Notes: generated from the letters alone by a model not told the origin. 64,000 bases of DNA from Olivibacter sp. XZL3 (GCF_004368405.1 NZ_SBJH01000010.1:124001-188000), one strand, 5' to 3'; positions 16,173 through 24,613 are shown, counted from the first letter of the stretch. Made by a program: numbers and translations.

Positions 16173-17709
16173 GTTCATCATACTTAAGTGGTAACGTAAA
16201 GCTAAAGGTTGCTCCTTCTCCGATTGAGCTTTCGACCCAAAGGGTTCCTCTATGTTTCTTGATAATCTGGTTGCTTATATACAGGCCAATACCGATACCC
16301 GGATATCGCTTTTGCACGTCATCTACGCGGTAAAAGGAATCGAATATTTTCTTTTGATATTGGTGGTCGACTCCCAAGCCGTAATCGGTGATAGACACTT
16401 TGATAAAATCGCTTAGTCGCGAAAGGTGAATATTGATCGATCTGTTTGCTGGAGAAAATTTAATGGAGTTTGTTAGCAAATTTAGGACAACCTGCTCCAG
16501 GCGTAACTTATCTCCTACGTAGTAATTGCTTGCCGTTCCTTGAATTTCAAAATGATTGTCTACATAACGTTTTCGCAATTTGGATACCACGTCTACAATC
16601 ATCGCATCGAAATCAAAAGGTTGTTTAGCCAATTCAATGGTGCCTGTTTTTATTTTTGATGCATCTAAAAGGTCGGCGATTAGATGTTCCAGCTTATCAA
16701 CATAGGACTTCGTTTTATTCAGCGTCTTTTTGATTGTATTATCTACTTCAGGGGGAAGCATCCGTTGTGTCAATTGCAAACTTGCTGTAACCGTTGTCAA
16801 AGGCGTTTTAAGCTCATGGCTGGCTAAACTGAGAAAATCGTCCTTTCTTTTTTCGACCTCTCTCAATTCCGTTATATCACTGATAGCCAAAATAATATTA
16901 GCATGATTTTGATGTGATACAAATTGTGCATCAAAAGTCAGTACTTTTTTTCCGGTTCTCGTCGGAAAGTCTTCTATCTGATAATTTCTTATCTGAGTGT
17001 TTTTAGAAATTAGGCGCTCCACCAGATTTCGAAGTTCCATGATATCCCATTTGCCCTTGTCAAGTTCAAAGATGTGTTGATTCAGTATTTCATCTTCTGC
17101 GATGTGAAATGTTTTAAGAAAGGGAGTGTTAACCTTAATAATGGTTAAGTCTTTTGTAAGTATCATTACGGCATCCTTAACCGTTTCCAATACAGCAAGC
17201 ATTAGGCTTTCATGATCGGTTAAGTGGTTGTCGTGCTCAACCAAGTGTTTTTTTACTTTTAATTTTTCTATACGCAATTGCTCGCTGGTGAGCTTTAAAC
17301 GCGTAATGTCGTTTTGAACGCCTACATAATAGATAACTTTGCTGTCCTTATCCTTAAGCGCTTTCAAATGAAGGGCATTCCAAAAGAGGGAGCCGTCCTT
17401 TTTGTAGTTTTTTATTTCTATCTGACAGTCTTGACCTGAATGAAGCGCTTCTTTAATGATTTTTCTTTGCTCTTCATTATGGTCGTTGCCTTGTAGAAAC
17501 CGACAATTATGTCCAATAATCTCATCGCGTGAATATCCGGTAAGCTCTTCAAATGCGCTATTGCAGTAAACAATCGGGTGATCGGGCTGGGCGCAATCAG
17601 TTATCACTACACCGGCTTTTGTTGCATTCAAAGCTGTGAGTAGGAGATCTAATTCCTGACTGTGAGTACGAGCGGAAAATGAAAATTTATTTTCGTCAAT
17701 TTGCTTCAT
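16147..17709 (-). CDS. LOV-domain (blue-light) hybrid-free sensor histidine kinase
   Basis: A 520-residue soluble sensor kinase. Residues about 20-137 form a LOV-type PAS domain: GHNCRFLQG carries the photoactive Cys69 and the Asn/Arg/Gln set that binds flavin, and LFWNALHLKALKD plus YYVGVQNDIT complete the signature. A second PAS domain (about 165-280), a HisKA domain with His298 in LASHELKTPL, and a HATPase domain (about 390-510, with a DYGLGVD-type box) follow. There is no membrane segment. In LOV kinases light forms a Cys-FMN adduct that alters autophosphorylation. The family assignment is strong; photochemical activity is inferred. Confidence 0.93.
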   Translation of the reverse strand: MKQIDENKFSFSARTHSQELDLLLTALNATKAGVVITDCAQPDHPIVYCNSAFEELTGYSRDEIIGHNCRFLQGNDHNEEQRKIIKEALHSGQDCQIEIKNYKKDGSLFWNALHLKALKDKDSKVIYYVGVQNDITRLKLTSEQLRIEKLKVKKHLVEHDNHLTDHESLMLAVLETVKDAVMILTKDLTIIKVNTPFLKTFHIAEDEILNQHIFELDKGKWDIMELRNLVERLISKNTQIRNYQIEDFPTRTGKKVLTFDAQFVSHQNHANIILAISDITELREVEKRKDDFLSLASHELKTPLTTVTASLQLTQRMLPPEVDNTIKKTLNKTKSYVDKLEHLIADLLDASKIKTGTIELAKQPFDFDAMIVDVVSKLRKRYVDNHFEIQGTASNYYVGDKLRLEQVVLNLLTNSIKFSPANRSINIHLSRLSDFIKVSITDYGLGVDHQYQKKIFDSFYRVDDVQKRYPGIGIGLYISNQIIKKHRGTLWVESSIGEGATFSFTLPLKYDEHDKDNNDM

Positions 17710-18108
17710 ACGTTAACGACTGTTTGCCTATGCCTATTCGAAGCAGGGAATATCTTGTACAGTAAAGTGGTCATATCCGCGCTTCCCTTTTTGTATTTTG
17801 CTATTGCAAACTTCAAACCAAAGTACGATTGATAACCACAGCGCCGAAATCAGGGCGAAGAAAATTACTCACATTGTATACGATCGGTAGGAAGAAGGGG
17901 CTAAAGGTAATTTATGTCCGACCGCTAAGCGCGTGGTAGGCCATTATAGCTAATAAAAAAATAACATAAAAATGATAAAAAGGTTTTTTGTTTAAAATCA
18001 AGCAATTGAGCCTTTCAGTCAACTTTATTATTAGCTAAAAGAAGATTTTGGTTGAATATTTGATTAGCATATATACGGATGTTACTGCTGCCGACGTTAT
18101 AAAAATAA

Positions 18109-18143
18109 CTTTTAAGCATCTTAGTATAATAGGTGCTTAAAAG
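18109..18143. repeat. long inverted repeat, orphan hairpin or operator
   Basis: CTTTTAAGCATC (18109-18120) pairs with GGTGCTTAAAAG (18132-18143) over 12 positions, with one G-T wobble, around an 11-base A/T-rich loop. It is over 230 bp from the nearest recognised start on the plus strand and about 400 bp from the kinase start on the minus strand. It could end an unseen small RNA or bind a dimeric regulator. Confidence 0.7.
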
Positions 18144-18277
18144 GAGCCCAACGGCGGTTTGATAAAGGTTTAGGATCCTGATTAAAAATTAACTAGTGAA
18201 GCGAATATATAGTTATGGAGTTTAGTTATTTTCTATACAAATAGCTTCTTTATTGTTGAAAAATTAAATGAACGAAC

Positions 18278-18339
18278 CTAGCATGTGCTTATGCTAGCGA
18301 AGGGAAATGAATAAGAGCTTACACCTGCTCGCCGAGCAG
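18278..18339 (+). promoter_or_regulatory. two hairpins in the leader of the receiver gene
   Basis: CTAGCAT-GTGCTT-ATGCTAG (18278-18297) and CTGCTC-GCC-GAGCAG (18325-18339) are both perfect stems. They lie 36 to 98 bases before the ATG at 18376. Two tight hairpins in a row suggest a structured 5' leader, but no known RNA family is recognised. Confidence 0.5.
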
Positions 18340-18375
18340 ATGGGATTTCATCGCCATTAAAAATTAAACACACAG

Positions 18376-18747
18376 ATGAGAAACATTCTTTGCGTAGATG
18401 ACGACACTGATTTTGCAATGATGGTTGCAGATATATTAAAACGAGAGGGATACAACGTAAAAATAGACACGGGTAAGAACATGCATAGTATTTTGAGAAG
18501 CGATAAATATGGATTGGTTCTGCTGGATGAACGCCTGATGTGGATGTGGGGCAGCGACCTCTGCATGGAACTGAAACAAAACCCGTCAACGAGGCATATC
18601 CCGGTAGCGATGGTGTCTGCAGCGGACGACATCGCAAAAATTAAGGATAGATGTGGGGCAGAGGCCTATATGAAGAAGCCATTTGAGCTCATGCAATTTT
18701 TGCATTTAGTAGACCAACTTTATCTATATAAGGACGAAGTTGTGTAG
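18376..18747 (+). CDS. receiver-only response regulator, atypical switch region
   Basis: A 123-residue CheY-like protein. The acidic pocket is CVDDDTD, the phospho-acceptor is Asp51 in LLDERLMWMWG and the Lys is in MKKPFEL. The proline that usually lies four residues after the acceptor Asp is Met55, and two tryptophans follow, so the beta3-alpha3 loop is unusual. There is no output domain. No kinase gene is directly beside it on this strand; the LOV kinase 670 bp away on the other strand is a possible partner. Confidence 0.85.
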   Translation: MRNILCVDDDTDFAMMVADILKREGYNVKIDTGKNMHSILRSDKYGLVLLDERLMWMWGSDLCMELKQNPSTRHIPVAMVSAADDIAKIKDRCGAEAYMKKPFELMQFLHLVDQLYLYKDEVV

Positions 18748-18780
18748 CTTTGTATACTAAGGATATTTTAAAGAAATTCT

Positions 18781-18981
18781 ATGAGCAGCGGACAACACCG
18801 TAAAGAGATTTATAAAGGACTAAACGTCGGAATTATACTGAAGAAAGATCAGCGGACAGGCACTATCACTTATGGGTACGTCAAAGATATTTTAACATCA
18901 GCATCGTTTCATTCCAGGGGCATTAAAGTGAGGCTTGAAGACGGGCAGGTTGGTCGGGTTGCCGAAATTCTGGAGGAATAG
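18781..18981 (+). CDS. ywbE: YwbE family protein
   Basis: A 66-residue basic protein matching the YwbE (DUF2196) family over its whole length, with SSGQHRKEIYKGLNVGIILK at the start and GIKVRLEDGQVGRV near the end. The family is small and widespread; its biochemical role is not established. It starts 34 bp after the receiver gene and is followed by a strong terminator, so the two may share a transcript. Confidence 0.92.
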   Translation: MSSGQHRKEIYKGLNVGIILKKDQRTGTITYGYVKDILTSASFHSRGIKVRLEDGQVGRVAEILEE

Positions 18982-19003
18982 TTTATCAACTTAAGAAAGT
19001 ATT

Positions 19004-19031
19004 AAAAAGGCTGTCTTTTGGCAGCCTTTTT
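19004..19031 (+). terminator. intrinsic terminator after ywbE
   Basis: AAAAAGGCTGTC pairs with GGCAGCCTTTTT around a TTTT loop, 12 positions with one wobble, and ends in a T-run. It sits 23 bp after the ywbE stop. Confidence 0.9.
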
Positions 19032-19093
19032 ATGTTATATAGAAGGATATTAGGATCCGAGAGGTTTACGGAGTGTCTTTGTTTAAACGGATC

Positions 19094-19107
19094 GTACAAA
19101 TTTGTAC
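19094..19107. promoter_or_regulatory. 14-bp perfect palindrome upstream of exonuclease gene
   Basis: GTACAAATTTGTAC is a perfect palindrome 30 bp before the exonuclease ATG at 19137. Its position suits a dimeric repressor site or promoter element. The regulator is unknown. Confidence 0.4.
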
Positions 19108-19136
19108 TTATTAGTAAAAAGAACTATTTTTCTTCC

Positions 19137-19847
19137 ATGCAAGAATACCTCTTATTCATTGATACAGAAACGACCGGTTTGCCTAAAAAGTGGACCGTGG
19201 GATATGCTGCAAAGGATAATTGGCCCAGTGCGGTTCAGGTCGCCTGGATTATATTTACAAAGGAAGGGAAAGAAGTGAAGCGGGAAAATTTCTACATAAA
19301 TGAAAACGACATTAGCATTAGTACACAGGCGCAACGCGTTCACCGTATAGACAACGTCTATTTAAGAAAACATGGAGTGCCGCGTTTAGCAGTAATGGAA
19401 AAACTCAAAAGCGATTTGGCGAAATTTAAGCCATTGGTTATAGGCCACTTTATCGCCCTCGACGTCCACGTGTTGGGTGCAGATTTTTACCGATGTGCGC
19501 TAGCGCAGCCTTTTTCTGAATTGTCCTTGTTCTGTACTATGATCGCGAGTTCAAAATATGTTAAAAAGCCTTGGAAGAAACACCTCCGTTTAAACGAGCT
19601 ATACCAAGAGCTCTTCGAAACGGAGTTAGAGAAGGCGCATAATGCGTTGGTCGATGCAGAGGCAACCGCAAGGAGTTATTTTGAGTTGGTTAAGCGGAAG
19701 GAAATTACCGAAGAAGTTATTCGTGCGCAGCAGGTTACCTTGTCTGAACAGTTGACGGTCAATCACGGGCGAATAAGCAAGTCGGCGCTACTAATGATGA
19801 TCTTTTTGTTGGTCGGTATAATCGTATGTTGCATCTTGATTTTTTAG
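19137..19847 (+). CDS. membrane-anchored DnaQ-like 3'-5' exonuclease
   Basis: A DEDDh-family exonuclease of 236 residues from the ATG at 19137; an upstream in-frame start at 19032 would run through the terminator region and is unlikely. Exo I is DTETTG (Asp9, Glu11), Exo II is in GHFIALDVHVL and Exo III is HNALVDAEATARS. The last about 20 residues (LLMMIFLLVGIIVCCILIF) form a hydrophobic tail, so the protein is probably tail-anchored with the nuclease in the cytoplasm. It lies 7 bp before a CBS/nucleotidyltransferase gene, a pairing seen in many bacteria. The substrate is unknown. Confidence 0.9.
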   Translation: MQEYLLFIDTETTGLPKKWTVGYAAKDNWPSAVQVAWIIFTKEGKEVKRENFYINENDISISTQAQRVHRIDNVYLRKHGVPRLAVMEKLKSDLAKFKPLVIGHFIALDVHVLGADFYRCALAQPFSELSLFCTMIASSKYVKKPWKKHLRLNELYQELFETELEKAHNALVDAEATARSYFELVKRKEITEEVIRAQQVTLSEQLTVNHGRISKSALLMMIFLLVGIIVCCILIF

Positions 19848-19854
19848 ATTTTTT

Positions 19855-21342
19855 ATGAACAGTAAAAAAGAAGAAAACTTTTTCTCGGAAGAAGGTTACC
19901 TAATGCCTGAGGAAATTTATTCGAAGAAAATAAGTGATATTGCGTTCAGGGAGCTTGTGACATGCAAAGAAAACATGCCAGCTTATGAAGCTGCACGCAT
20001 TATGGCCGAAAATAAGGTGAGCTGTTTGTTCGTTACGAGCGAGAGCGGGCATGTCAACGGCTTTGTTACCGACATCACTTTACGAGACAACGTTATAGCC
20101 AAAAAGGCAGATCCCACCAAACCTATTTATTATTTCATGGATCGGGCAATCCAATCGATCCCGATAGAGACCTATGTATATGAGGCGTTGTTAACCATGT
20201 ATGAGACAAAGCTTCGCTATTTACTCGTAGAGTCGGAGGGGAAATATGTAGGCTTTGTCAGCCGGAACAAATTGATGAGTGAACAAGCGCAATCGCCTCT
20301 GGTATTTATCCAATCTGTTAAGCTTGCTAAAACAAGTAGTGAGTTAAAATACAAATGGGCTCGCGTACCTTATATCGTCAACCAGCTACTAAATAAGGGT
20401 GTACAGGCCGAAATCGTCAACCAATTGATAACGGCCATAGCCGATACGATAGCGCAAAATGTCGTGGAAGAAGTGTTGCATGAAATGGGCAATCCACCTT
20501 GCAAATTTGTGTTTATGGTGTTGGGCAGTGAAGGGCGCAAAGAACAGACTTTGAAAACAGATCAAGATAACGCCATTATTTACGAGGATAAGGCGAACGA
20601 ACACCGGGAAGAAGTTAGGAAATGGTTTCTTGAATTTGCCCAGAAAGTGTCAGACAACCTGCATTTCATAGGCTTTACCTATTGTACGGGTGGATACATG
20701 GCGAGCAATTCACAGTGGACGCATTCCTTGTCGCACTGGAAAAACAATTATAAAAAGTGGATGGAAGAATCGCTTCCTGAAACTGCAATCAAATTTTCTA
20801 CTTTTTTCGATTGCCGAATGATCTATGGCGATAAAGCGATCATGGACGGCCTTCGCGAATTTCTCGATGCGGAGCTTCAGCAACCATTAGAAAAATTTTT
20901 TGTATACCTGGCGAAGAATGCGTTGCAGTATGTCCCGCCCTTAACGTTTTTTAAACCGATTAAGACAATCACCGTGCAGGGACGGGAAGTCTTTGATATT
21001 AAAAAAGCAATGACGCCGATCGTGGACCTTGTGCGGGTCTACGCGCTAAGAAATCGGATTTTCCTTGAAAACACCGGAGAGCGAATGAAAATGCTGCGTG
21101 ATATGGGTGTCTTTACCGAAAAGCAGTACCAAGAATTGAGCTTGTCTTATTATTATTTGATGACCATGCGTTTGAAAAGCCAAGCGGTTCGCATGATTGT
21201 CGATAAGGCAGAGCCGGATAATTACATTGATATCGACAAAATTACCCGAATAGAGCGTGTTACCCTAAAAGAAATTTTTAAAACGGTTGAAAACTTTCAG
21301 TCTGGCATACGTATCAAGTTTACTAATAATCTATTAGGATAG
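19855..21342 (+). CDS. CBS-pair / DUF294 nucleotidyltransferase-like protein
   Basis: A 495-residue cytoplasmic protein. Two CBS motifs (about 22-145) form a likely adenine-nucleotide sensor. They are followed by a DUF294 nucleotidyltransferase-like domain with the signature LGSEGRKEQTLKTDQDNAI (about 222-240), which carries the GS and DxD metal-binding residues, and a DUF294 C-terminal substrate-binding-like helical domain (about 340-480). The layout is that of GlnD-like regulators lacking the HD and ACT domains. It is paired with the DnaQ-like exonuclease upstream. The target of any nucleotidyl transfer is unknown. Confidence 0.88.
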   Translation: MNSKKEENFFSEEGYLMPEEIYSKKISDIAFRELVTCKENMPAYEAARIMAENKVSCLFVTSESGHVNGFVTDITLRDNVIAKKADPTKPIYYFMDRAIQSIPIETYVYEALLTMYETKLRYLLVESEGKYVGFVSRNKLMSEQAQSPLVFIQSVKLAKTSSELKYKWARVPYIVNQLLNKGVQAEIVNQLITAIADTIAQNVVEEVLHEMGNPPCKFVFMVLGSEGRKEQTLKTDQDNAIIYEDKANEHREEVRKWFLEFAQKVSDNLHFIGFTYCTGGYMASNSQWTHSLSHWKNNYKKWMEESLPETAIKFSTFFDCRMIYGDKAIMDGLREFLDAELQQPLEKFFVYLAKNALQYVPPLTFFKPIKTITVQGREVFDIKKAMTPIVDLVRVYALRNRIFLENTGERMKMLRDMGVFTEKQYQELSLSYYYLMTMRLKSQAVRMIVDKAEPDNYIDIDKITRIERVTLKEIFKTVENFQSGIRIKFTNNLLG

Positions 21343-21356
21343 GAGGCGGCCACTTG

Positions 21357-22670
21357 TCAGACGACCAAACTCAGTAATAATACGCCAATAAGGCCAACGA
21401 TGGCGACAATAGATTCCATAACCGACCAAGTAAGCACAGTGTCTTTTATAGTGAGATTAAAGTATTCTTTAAACATCCAAAAGCCGGAGTCATTGACGTG
21501 AGAGAAAGCCAGACTGCCGGCTCCAACGGCTAGTACCATTAAATTTGGATCGGTTGCTGTTGAGTGTATTAAGGGTAAAATCATCGAGCCGGTGGTGAGC
21601 CCCGCCACTGTTGCCGACCCTATGCATATCCGTATGATCGCCGCTATGATCCACCCCAATGCGAGTGGCGGAACGGGGAGTGCCTGTAAAGAATTTGCAA
21701 TTTCTTCGCTTACCCCAGTTTGTGTAAACACCTCTTTGAGTGCGCCCGATCCGGCAATAATTAAAATAATGGTAGCCACATCCTTCACTGCCTGCGTACA
21801 ATGGTTCATCAGATCGTCCATTTTATGCTTTTGCGCGACGCCGAGGGAGAAAAGCGCGTAAAAAAAGACGATCATCAAGACAACTGAGGGAGAACTAAGG
21901 AAAATGAGTGATTTTTGGACCGTCGGACTAAGCCTAAAGGTATGTTGTAAAAATGTGGTAGCAATCAGTAGTATGACAGGAAGCAGGGCCGTAAAAAAGC
22001 TATTGAAAGTACCGGGTAGTTTGTCTTCCGGCAAATCTTCCGAGACGAAGGTTTTGAGCGGCTGCGAAGGAATTCTCTTTAGAAACTGTGCAAAAAAGGG
22101 ACCGGCGATGACAATGGCAGGTATAGCCAAAGCGAAGCCGTAGACGAGTGTGAGCCCCATATTCGCATTAAACAGGATGACTAAGGCAGAAGGAGAAGGG
22201 TGGGGTGGCAAAAAGCCATGCGTAACCGATAAAGCAGCCAACATGGGCAAACCGATAAAGACGGCAGGAAGCTTGTATTTGTAAACTACCGAAAATATGA
22301 GTGGTACCATTAGTACAAAGCCGACACCGTAAAAAAGAGGAATGCCAATAATAAAGCCTACGACCATCATGGCCCATTGGATTTTACCGGGTCCTACCCA
22401 AGCCATCATCACGCTGGCTATTTTTTGCGCCGCGCCGCTAACGGCTATGATTTTTCCAAACATGGCTCCAAAGGCGATCAAAATCAGCAAGGAGGACAGG
22501 ATGTTGCCGATTCCCTTTTCAAGTGCCGGCGCAATTTGATCGATAGACAAGCCTAAGCTGATTGCGGCAAAAATTGAAACGACTAGAAATGCAGGGAAAG
22601 GATGGACTTTAAAGCTATTAATCAGTAGGATCAACAACAAGATCGATATGGCAATACAAATTAAGGTCAT
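21357..22670 (-). CDS. gluconate:proton symporter family permease
   Basis: A 437-residue inner-membrane permease of the GntP family, with about a dozen hydrophobic segments spread over the whole chain and family segments such as LLILIAFGAMFGKIIAVSGA, LPPHPSPSALVI and a C-terminal SLAFSHVNDSGFW. GntP proteins import gluconate or related aldonic acids. It lies downstream of the SusC/SusD pair on the same strand but is separated from it by two terminator-like hairpins, so it probably has its own promoter. No gluconate kinase is nearby. The substrate assignment is at family level only. Confidence 0.92.
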   Translation of the reverse strand: MTLICIAISILLLILLINSFKVHPFPAFLVVSIFAAISLGLSIDQIAPALEKGIGNILSSLLILIAFGAMFGKIIAVSGAAQKIASVMMAWVGPGKIQWAMMVVGFIIGIPLFYGVGFVLMVPLIFSVVYKYKLPAVFIGLPMLAALSVTHGFLPPHPSPSALVILFNANMGLTLVYGFALAIPAIVIAGPFFAQFLKRIPSQPLKTFVSEDLPEDKLPGTFNSFFTALLPVILLIATTFLQHTFRLSPTVQKSLIFLSSPSVVLMIVFFYALFSLGVAQKHKMDDLMNHCTQAVKDVATIILIIAGSGALKEVFTQTGVSEEIANSLQALPVPPLALGWIIAAIIRICIGSATVAGLTTGSMILPLIHSTATDPNLMVLAVGAGSLAFSHVNDSGFWMFKEYFNLTIKDTVLTWSVMESIVAIVGLIGVLLLSLVV

Positions 22671-22777
22671 TGGTTTCTGTTTTTGTTGGCCTGTTTAGGA
22701 CCAAAATAACAGAATAGTTTTATTTATAGAAATAAAGAGCAAATATTATTGAGAATATCTTTAGAAGGATATAGCAA

Positions 22778-22804
22778 AGCCGCTCGTCATTTCGACGAGC
22801 GGCT
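22778..22804 (-). terminator. hairpin behind the SusD remnant
   Basis: AGCCGCTCGTC (22778-22788) pairs perfectly with GACGAGCGGCT (22794-22804) over 11 bp. On the minus strand it begins 7 bases after the stop of the fossil SusD tail, so it looks like the old terminator of that gene, retained after the body was lost. The T-run is weak. Confidence 0.65.
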
Positions 22805-22810
22805 GAAGAG

Positions 22811-22891
22811 TTAGTATCCTGGATTTTGCTGTAAGTTAGGATTAATAGCAATTTGGGTAATAAAAAACCCAACACCGTTGCTGTTATTTTT
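22811..22891 (-). pseudogene. fossil C-terminus of a SusD-like gene
   Basis: Read on the minus strand, the last codons give FFITQIAINPNLQQNPGY followed by a stop. This is the characteristic C-terminal tail of SusD/RagB lipoproteins; compare LLPIPQRELQANPNLAPNNP in the intact gene at 23072-24592. An in-frame stop lies 26 codons upstream and there is no start, so only the tail remains. It is in the same orientation as the intact SusD gene and is followed by its own hairpin. It is most simply the remains of an earlier SusD that was replaced or duplicated. Confidence 0.75.
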
Positions 22892-23031
22892 TTACATCCG
22901 TTAGCTTAAACAGATGTAGAAAAAGTGTCTGAATTTTCAGTGCTGCCAGTCTTTGATTAAATCCAAGAGACTTCCCTTTCCGGAACAACGTGTTATAAGA
23001 ATAAAGAAGTAAACGAAGCATATCGCAAAAC

Positions 23032-23067
23032 AAAAAAGGCTGCCTCACTTCTGAGACAGCCTCTTTT
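23032..23067 (-). terminator. terminator after SusD
   Basis: AGGCTGCCTCA (23037-23047) and TGAGACAGCCT (23052-23062) form an 11-position stem with one wobble. On the minus strand it is followed by TTTTTT, and A/T runs flank both sides. It begins 5 bp after the SusD stop. Confidence 0.88.
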
Positions 23068-23071
23068 TATT

Positions 23072-24592
23072 TTACCAACCTGGATTATTGGGAGCCAAGT
23101 TAGGATTTGCCTGCAACTCGCGTTGCGGAATAGGGAGTAACAGATATTTTTCTGTCCATGTGGTTCCGCTTTCATTACGGAAGCCGATCAAATCTACAAA
23201 ACGATTATTCGTGAGATCATACGCTTTTCGGGTTCGTTGTATGTCGAAATAGGCTTTATTCTCATAACACAATTCGTGATATCTTTCTCTCCATACCGCC
23301 TCTCTGAACTGATCTTGATTGAGACCGCTGAGTGGTTGAAGTCCGGCGCGCTCACGAACCTTGTTAAGGGATTCATAGGCAGCAGCGGTAGGTCCTCCGT
23401 TTGCTTCGTTTTCTGCTTCGGCATGAATTAAATAGACTTCCGGCATACGAATCAACGTGAAATTGATGTCGGGTGTCAGGTCTCCATTAACTCCGGAAGA
23501 AGCTTCCAGCCAATATTTATACAAAGCAGGGGGGAAGGTAATTGTACCAGATCCTCCTTTTGCACGTGGCGAGCTGGTGAAAAAGAAGCCCCGTTCTGCA
23601 CTACGTTTATCACCCTCTTCGTAGGTATTAACAAAAGCAGGGCGAGGAACCAGCGCTCCGTATTCATCACCATGAGGTGAAATCGAGGAGTTGTAAGGGA
23701 TAATCATCTGCGTGATGTTGTTCTCCGCAACGCCACCCAGGTATTGAACCTGTAGGATAAACTCGCCCATGTTTTTATTTGGACGATCGTGAAGAAAGTC
23801 GAGATTGCTAAATAACGGATATAATGCGTCTCCCTGGCTGGTTATTTCCGCTGCTTTATCTGCGGCTAAGCGGTAATACTCGGCTCCTTTGTTTAAGGGA
23901 TAACCAGCCATCGTTAGATAAACATTGGCCAATAGCGACTTAACAGCTCCTTTAGATACCCTGCCTGTTCGTTCCACTTCTGGCAGACTAGATGCTTCGG
24001 CAGCAGTTAGATCGCTCACAATCAGCTCATAAATTGCTTCCTGACTGCTTCTGCTTGGACGAAGTTCCTCGTCAACCAAAGGATCTACCGGCGTAGTCAC
24101 CAGCGGAATATCTCCAAATAGTCGGGTAAGGAAGAAGTAATAGTATGCCCGGAGGAAATGCGCTTGGCCCATTAAATTAGATTTCTGCTCCTCTTCCATG
24201 TCAATCTGTGGAATCCGCTCAATAGCCACGTTTGCATTGGCAATACCTTCGTAGAATCCCTGCCAATAACTGTAAAACCCAGGATTTTCTGTGCCTGTGG
24301 TATGGTTTATCACGCCTAGATTGAAATTACTTTGAGAGTTCGTTGTTGCATGGCCAACCAGTAATTCAAGATTGATCCATGGGCTTTCGCCGTAGCTAAG
24401 ACCGTCACCGCTCGTATTAGAGCGCAAGTTCGTATAGATACCATTTACAAAAGTCTCGGCTTGGGAGCCGTTCTGAAAATAGCTCTCCTGTGTAGGGTTG
24501 CTCTTATTGTTCTCGTCGAGAAAGCTTTTGCTACACGAGCTCGCAAGGAGCAGCGTCGCAATTGTAAAAATGGATATGATAGGTGTCTTCAT
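23072..24592 (-). CDS. SusD/RagB family outer-membrane nutrient-binding lipoprotein
   Basis: A 506-residue surface lipoprotein that binds glycan or other substrates and lids the SusC pore. The signal peptide ends in the lipobox LLASSC with lipidated Cys20, followed by SKSFLDENNKSNPT. The family tetratricopeptide-like fold is marked by GQAHFLRAYYYFFLTRLFGD (about 135-155) and the C-terminal LPIPQRELQANPNL. It starts 21 bp after the SusC gene and is its partner. No glycoside hydrolase is in this cluster, so the substrate cannot be inferred from neighbours. Confidence 0.95.
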   Translation of the reverse strand: MKTPIISIFTIATLLLASSCSKSFLDENNKSNPTQESYFQNGSQAETFVNGIYTNLRSNTSGDGLSYGESPWINLELLVGHATTNSQSNFNLGVINHTTGTENPGFYSYWQGFYEGIANANVAIERIPQIDMEEEQKSNLMGQAHFLRAYYYFFLTRLFGDIPLVTTPVDPLVDEELRPSRSSQEAIYELIVSDLTAAEASSLPEVERTGRVSKGAVKSLLANVYLTMAGYPLNKGAEYYRLAADKAAEITSQGDALYPLFSNLDFLHDRPNKNMGEFILQVQYLGGVAENNITQMIIPYNSSISPHGDEYGALVPRPAFVNTYEEGDKRSAERGFFFTSSPRAKGGSGTITFPPALYKYWLEASSGVNGDLTPDINFTLIRMPEVYLIHAEAENEANGGPTAAAYESLNKVRERAGLQPLSGLNQDQFREAVWRERYHELCYENKAYFDIQRTRKAYDLTNNRFVDLIGFRNESGTTWTEKYLLLPIPQRELQANPNLAPNNPGW

Positions 24593-24613
24593 CTTTTTTC
24601 TTCTGTTTTTTGA

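Larger units (their letters stand above)
17710..18375. other. 666-bp stretch without a recognised gene
   Basis: The stretch between the LOV kinase start and the next receiver gene is A/T-rich and holds no convincing protein gene. It contains a 12-bp-arm inverted repeat (18109-18143), a distant 10-bp inverted pair TAGCTAATAA/TTATTAGCTA (17947-17956 and 18028-18037) and two tight hairpins upstream of the receiver gene (18278-18339). A 17-codon frame (18307-18360, MNKSLHLLAEQMGFHRH) precedes the receiver ATG by 15 bases and follows GAAGGGAA. It may be a leader peptide or chance. Confidence 0.6.

Noticed and set aside
17947-18037. Distant 10-bp inverted pair TAGCTAATAA / TTATTAGCTA, suggestive of a small mobile element
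   Set aside because: The region is very A/T-rich, there is no target duplication and no transposase remnant; chance is likely.
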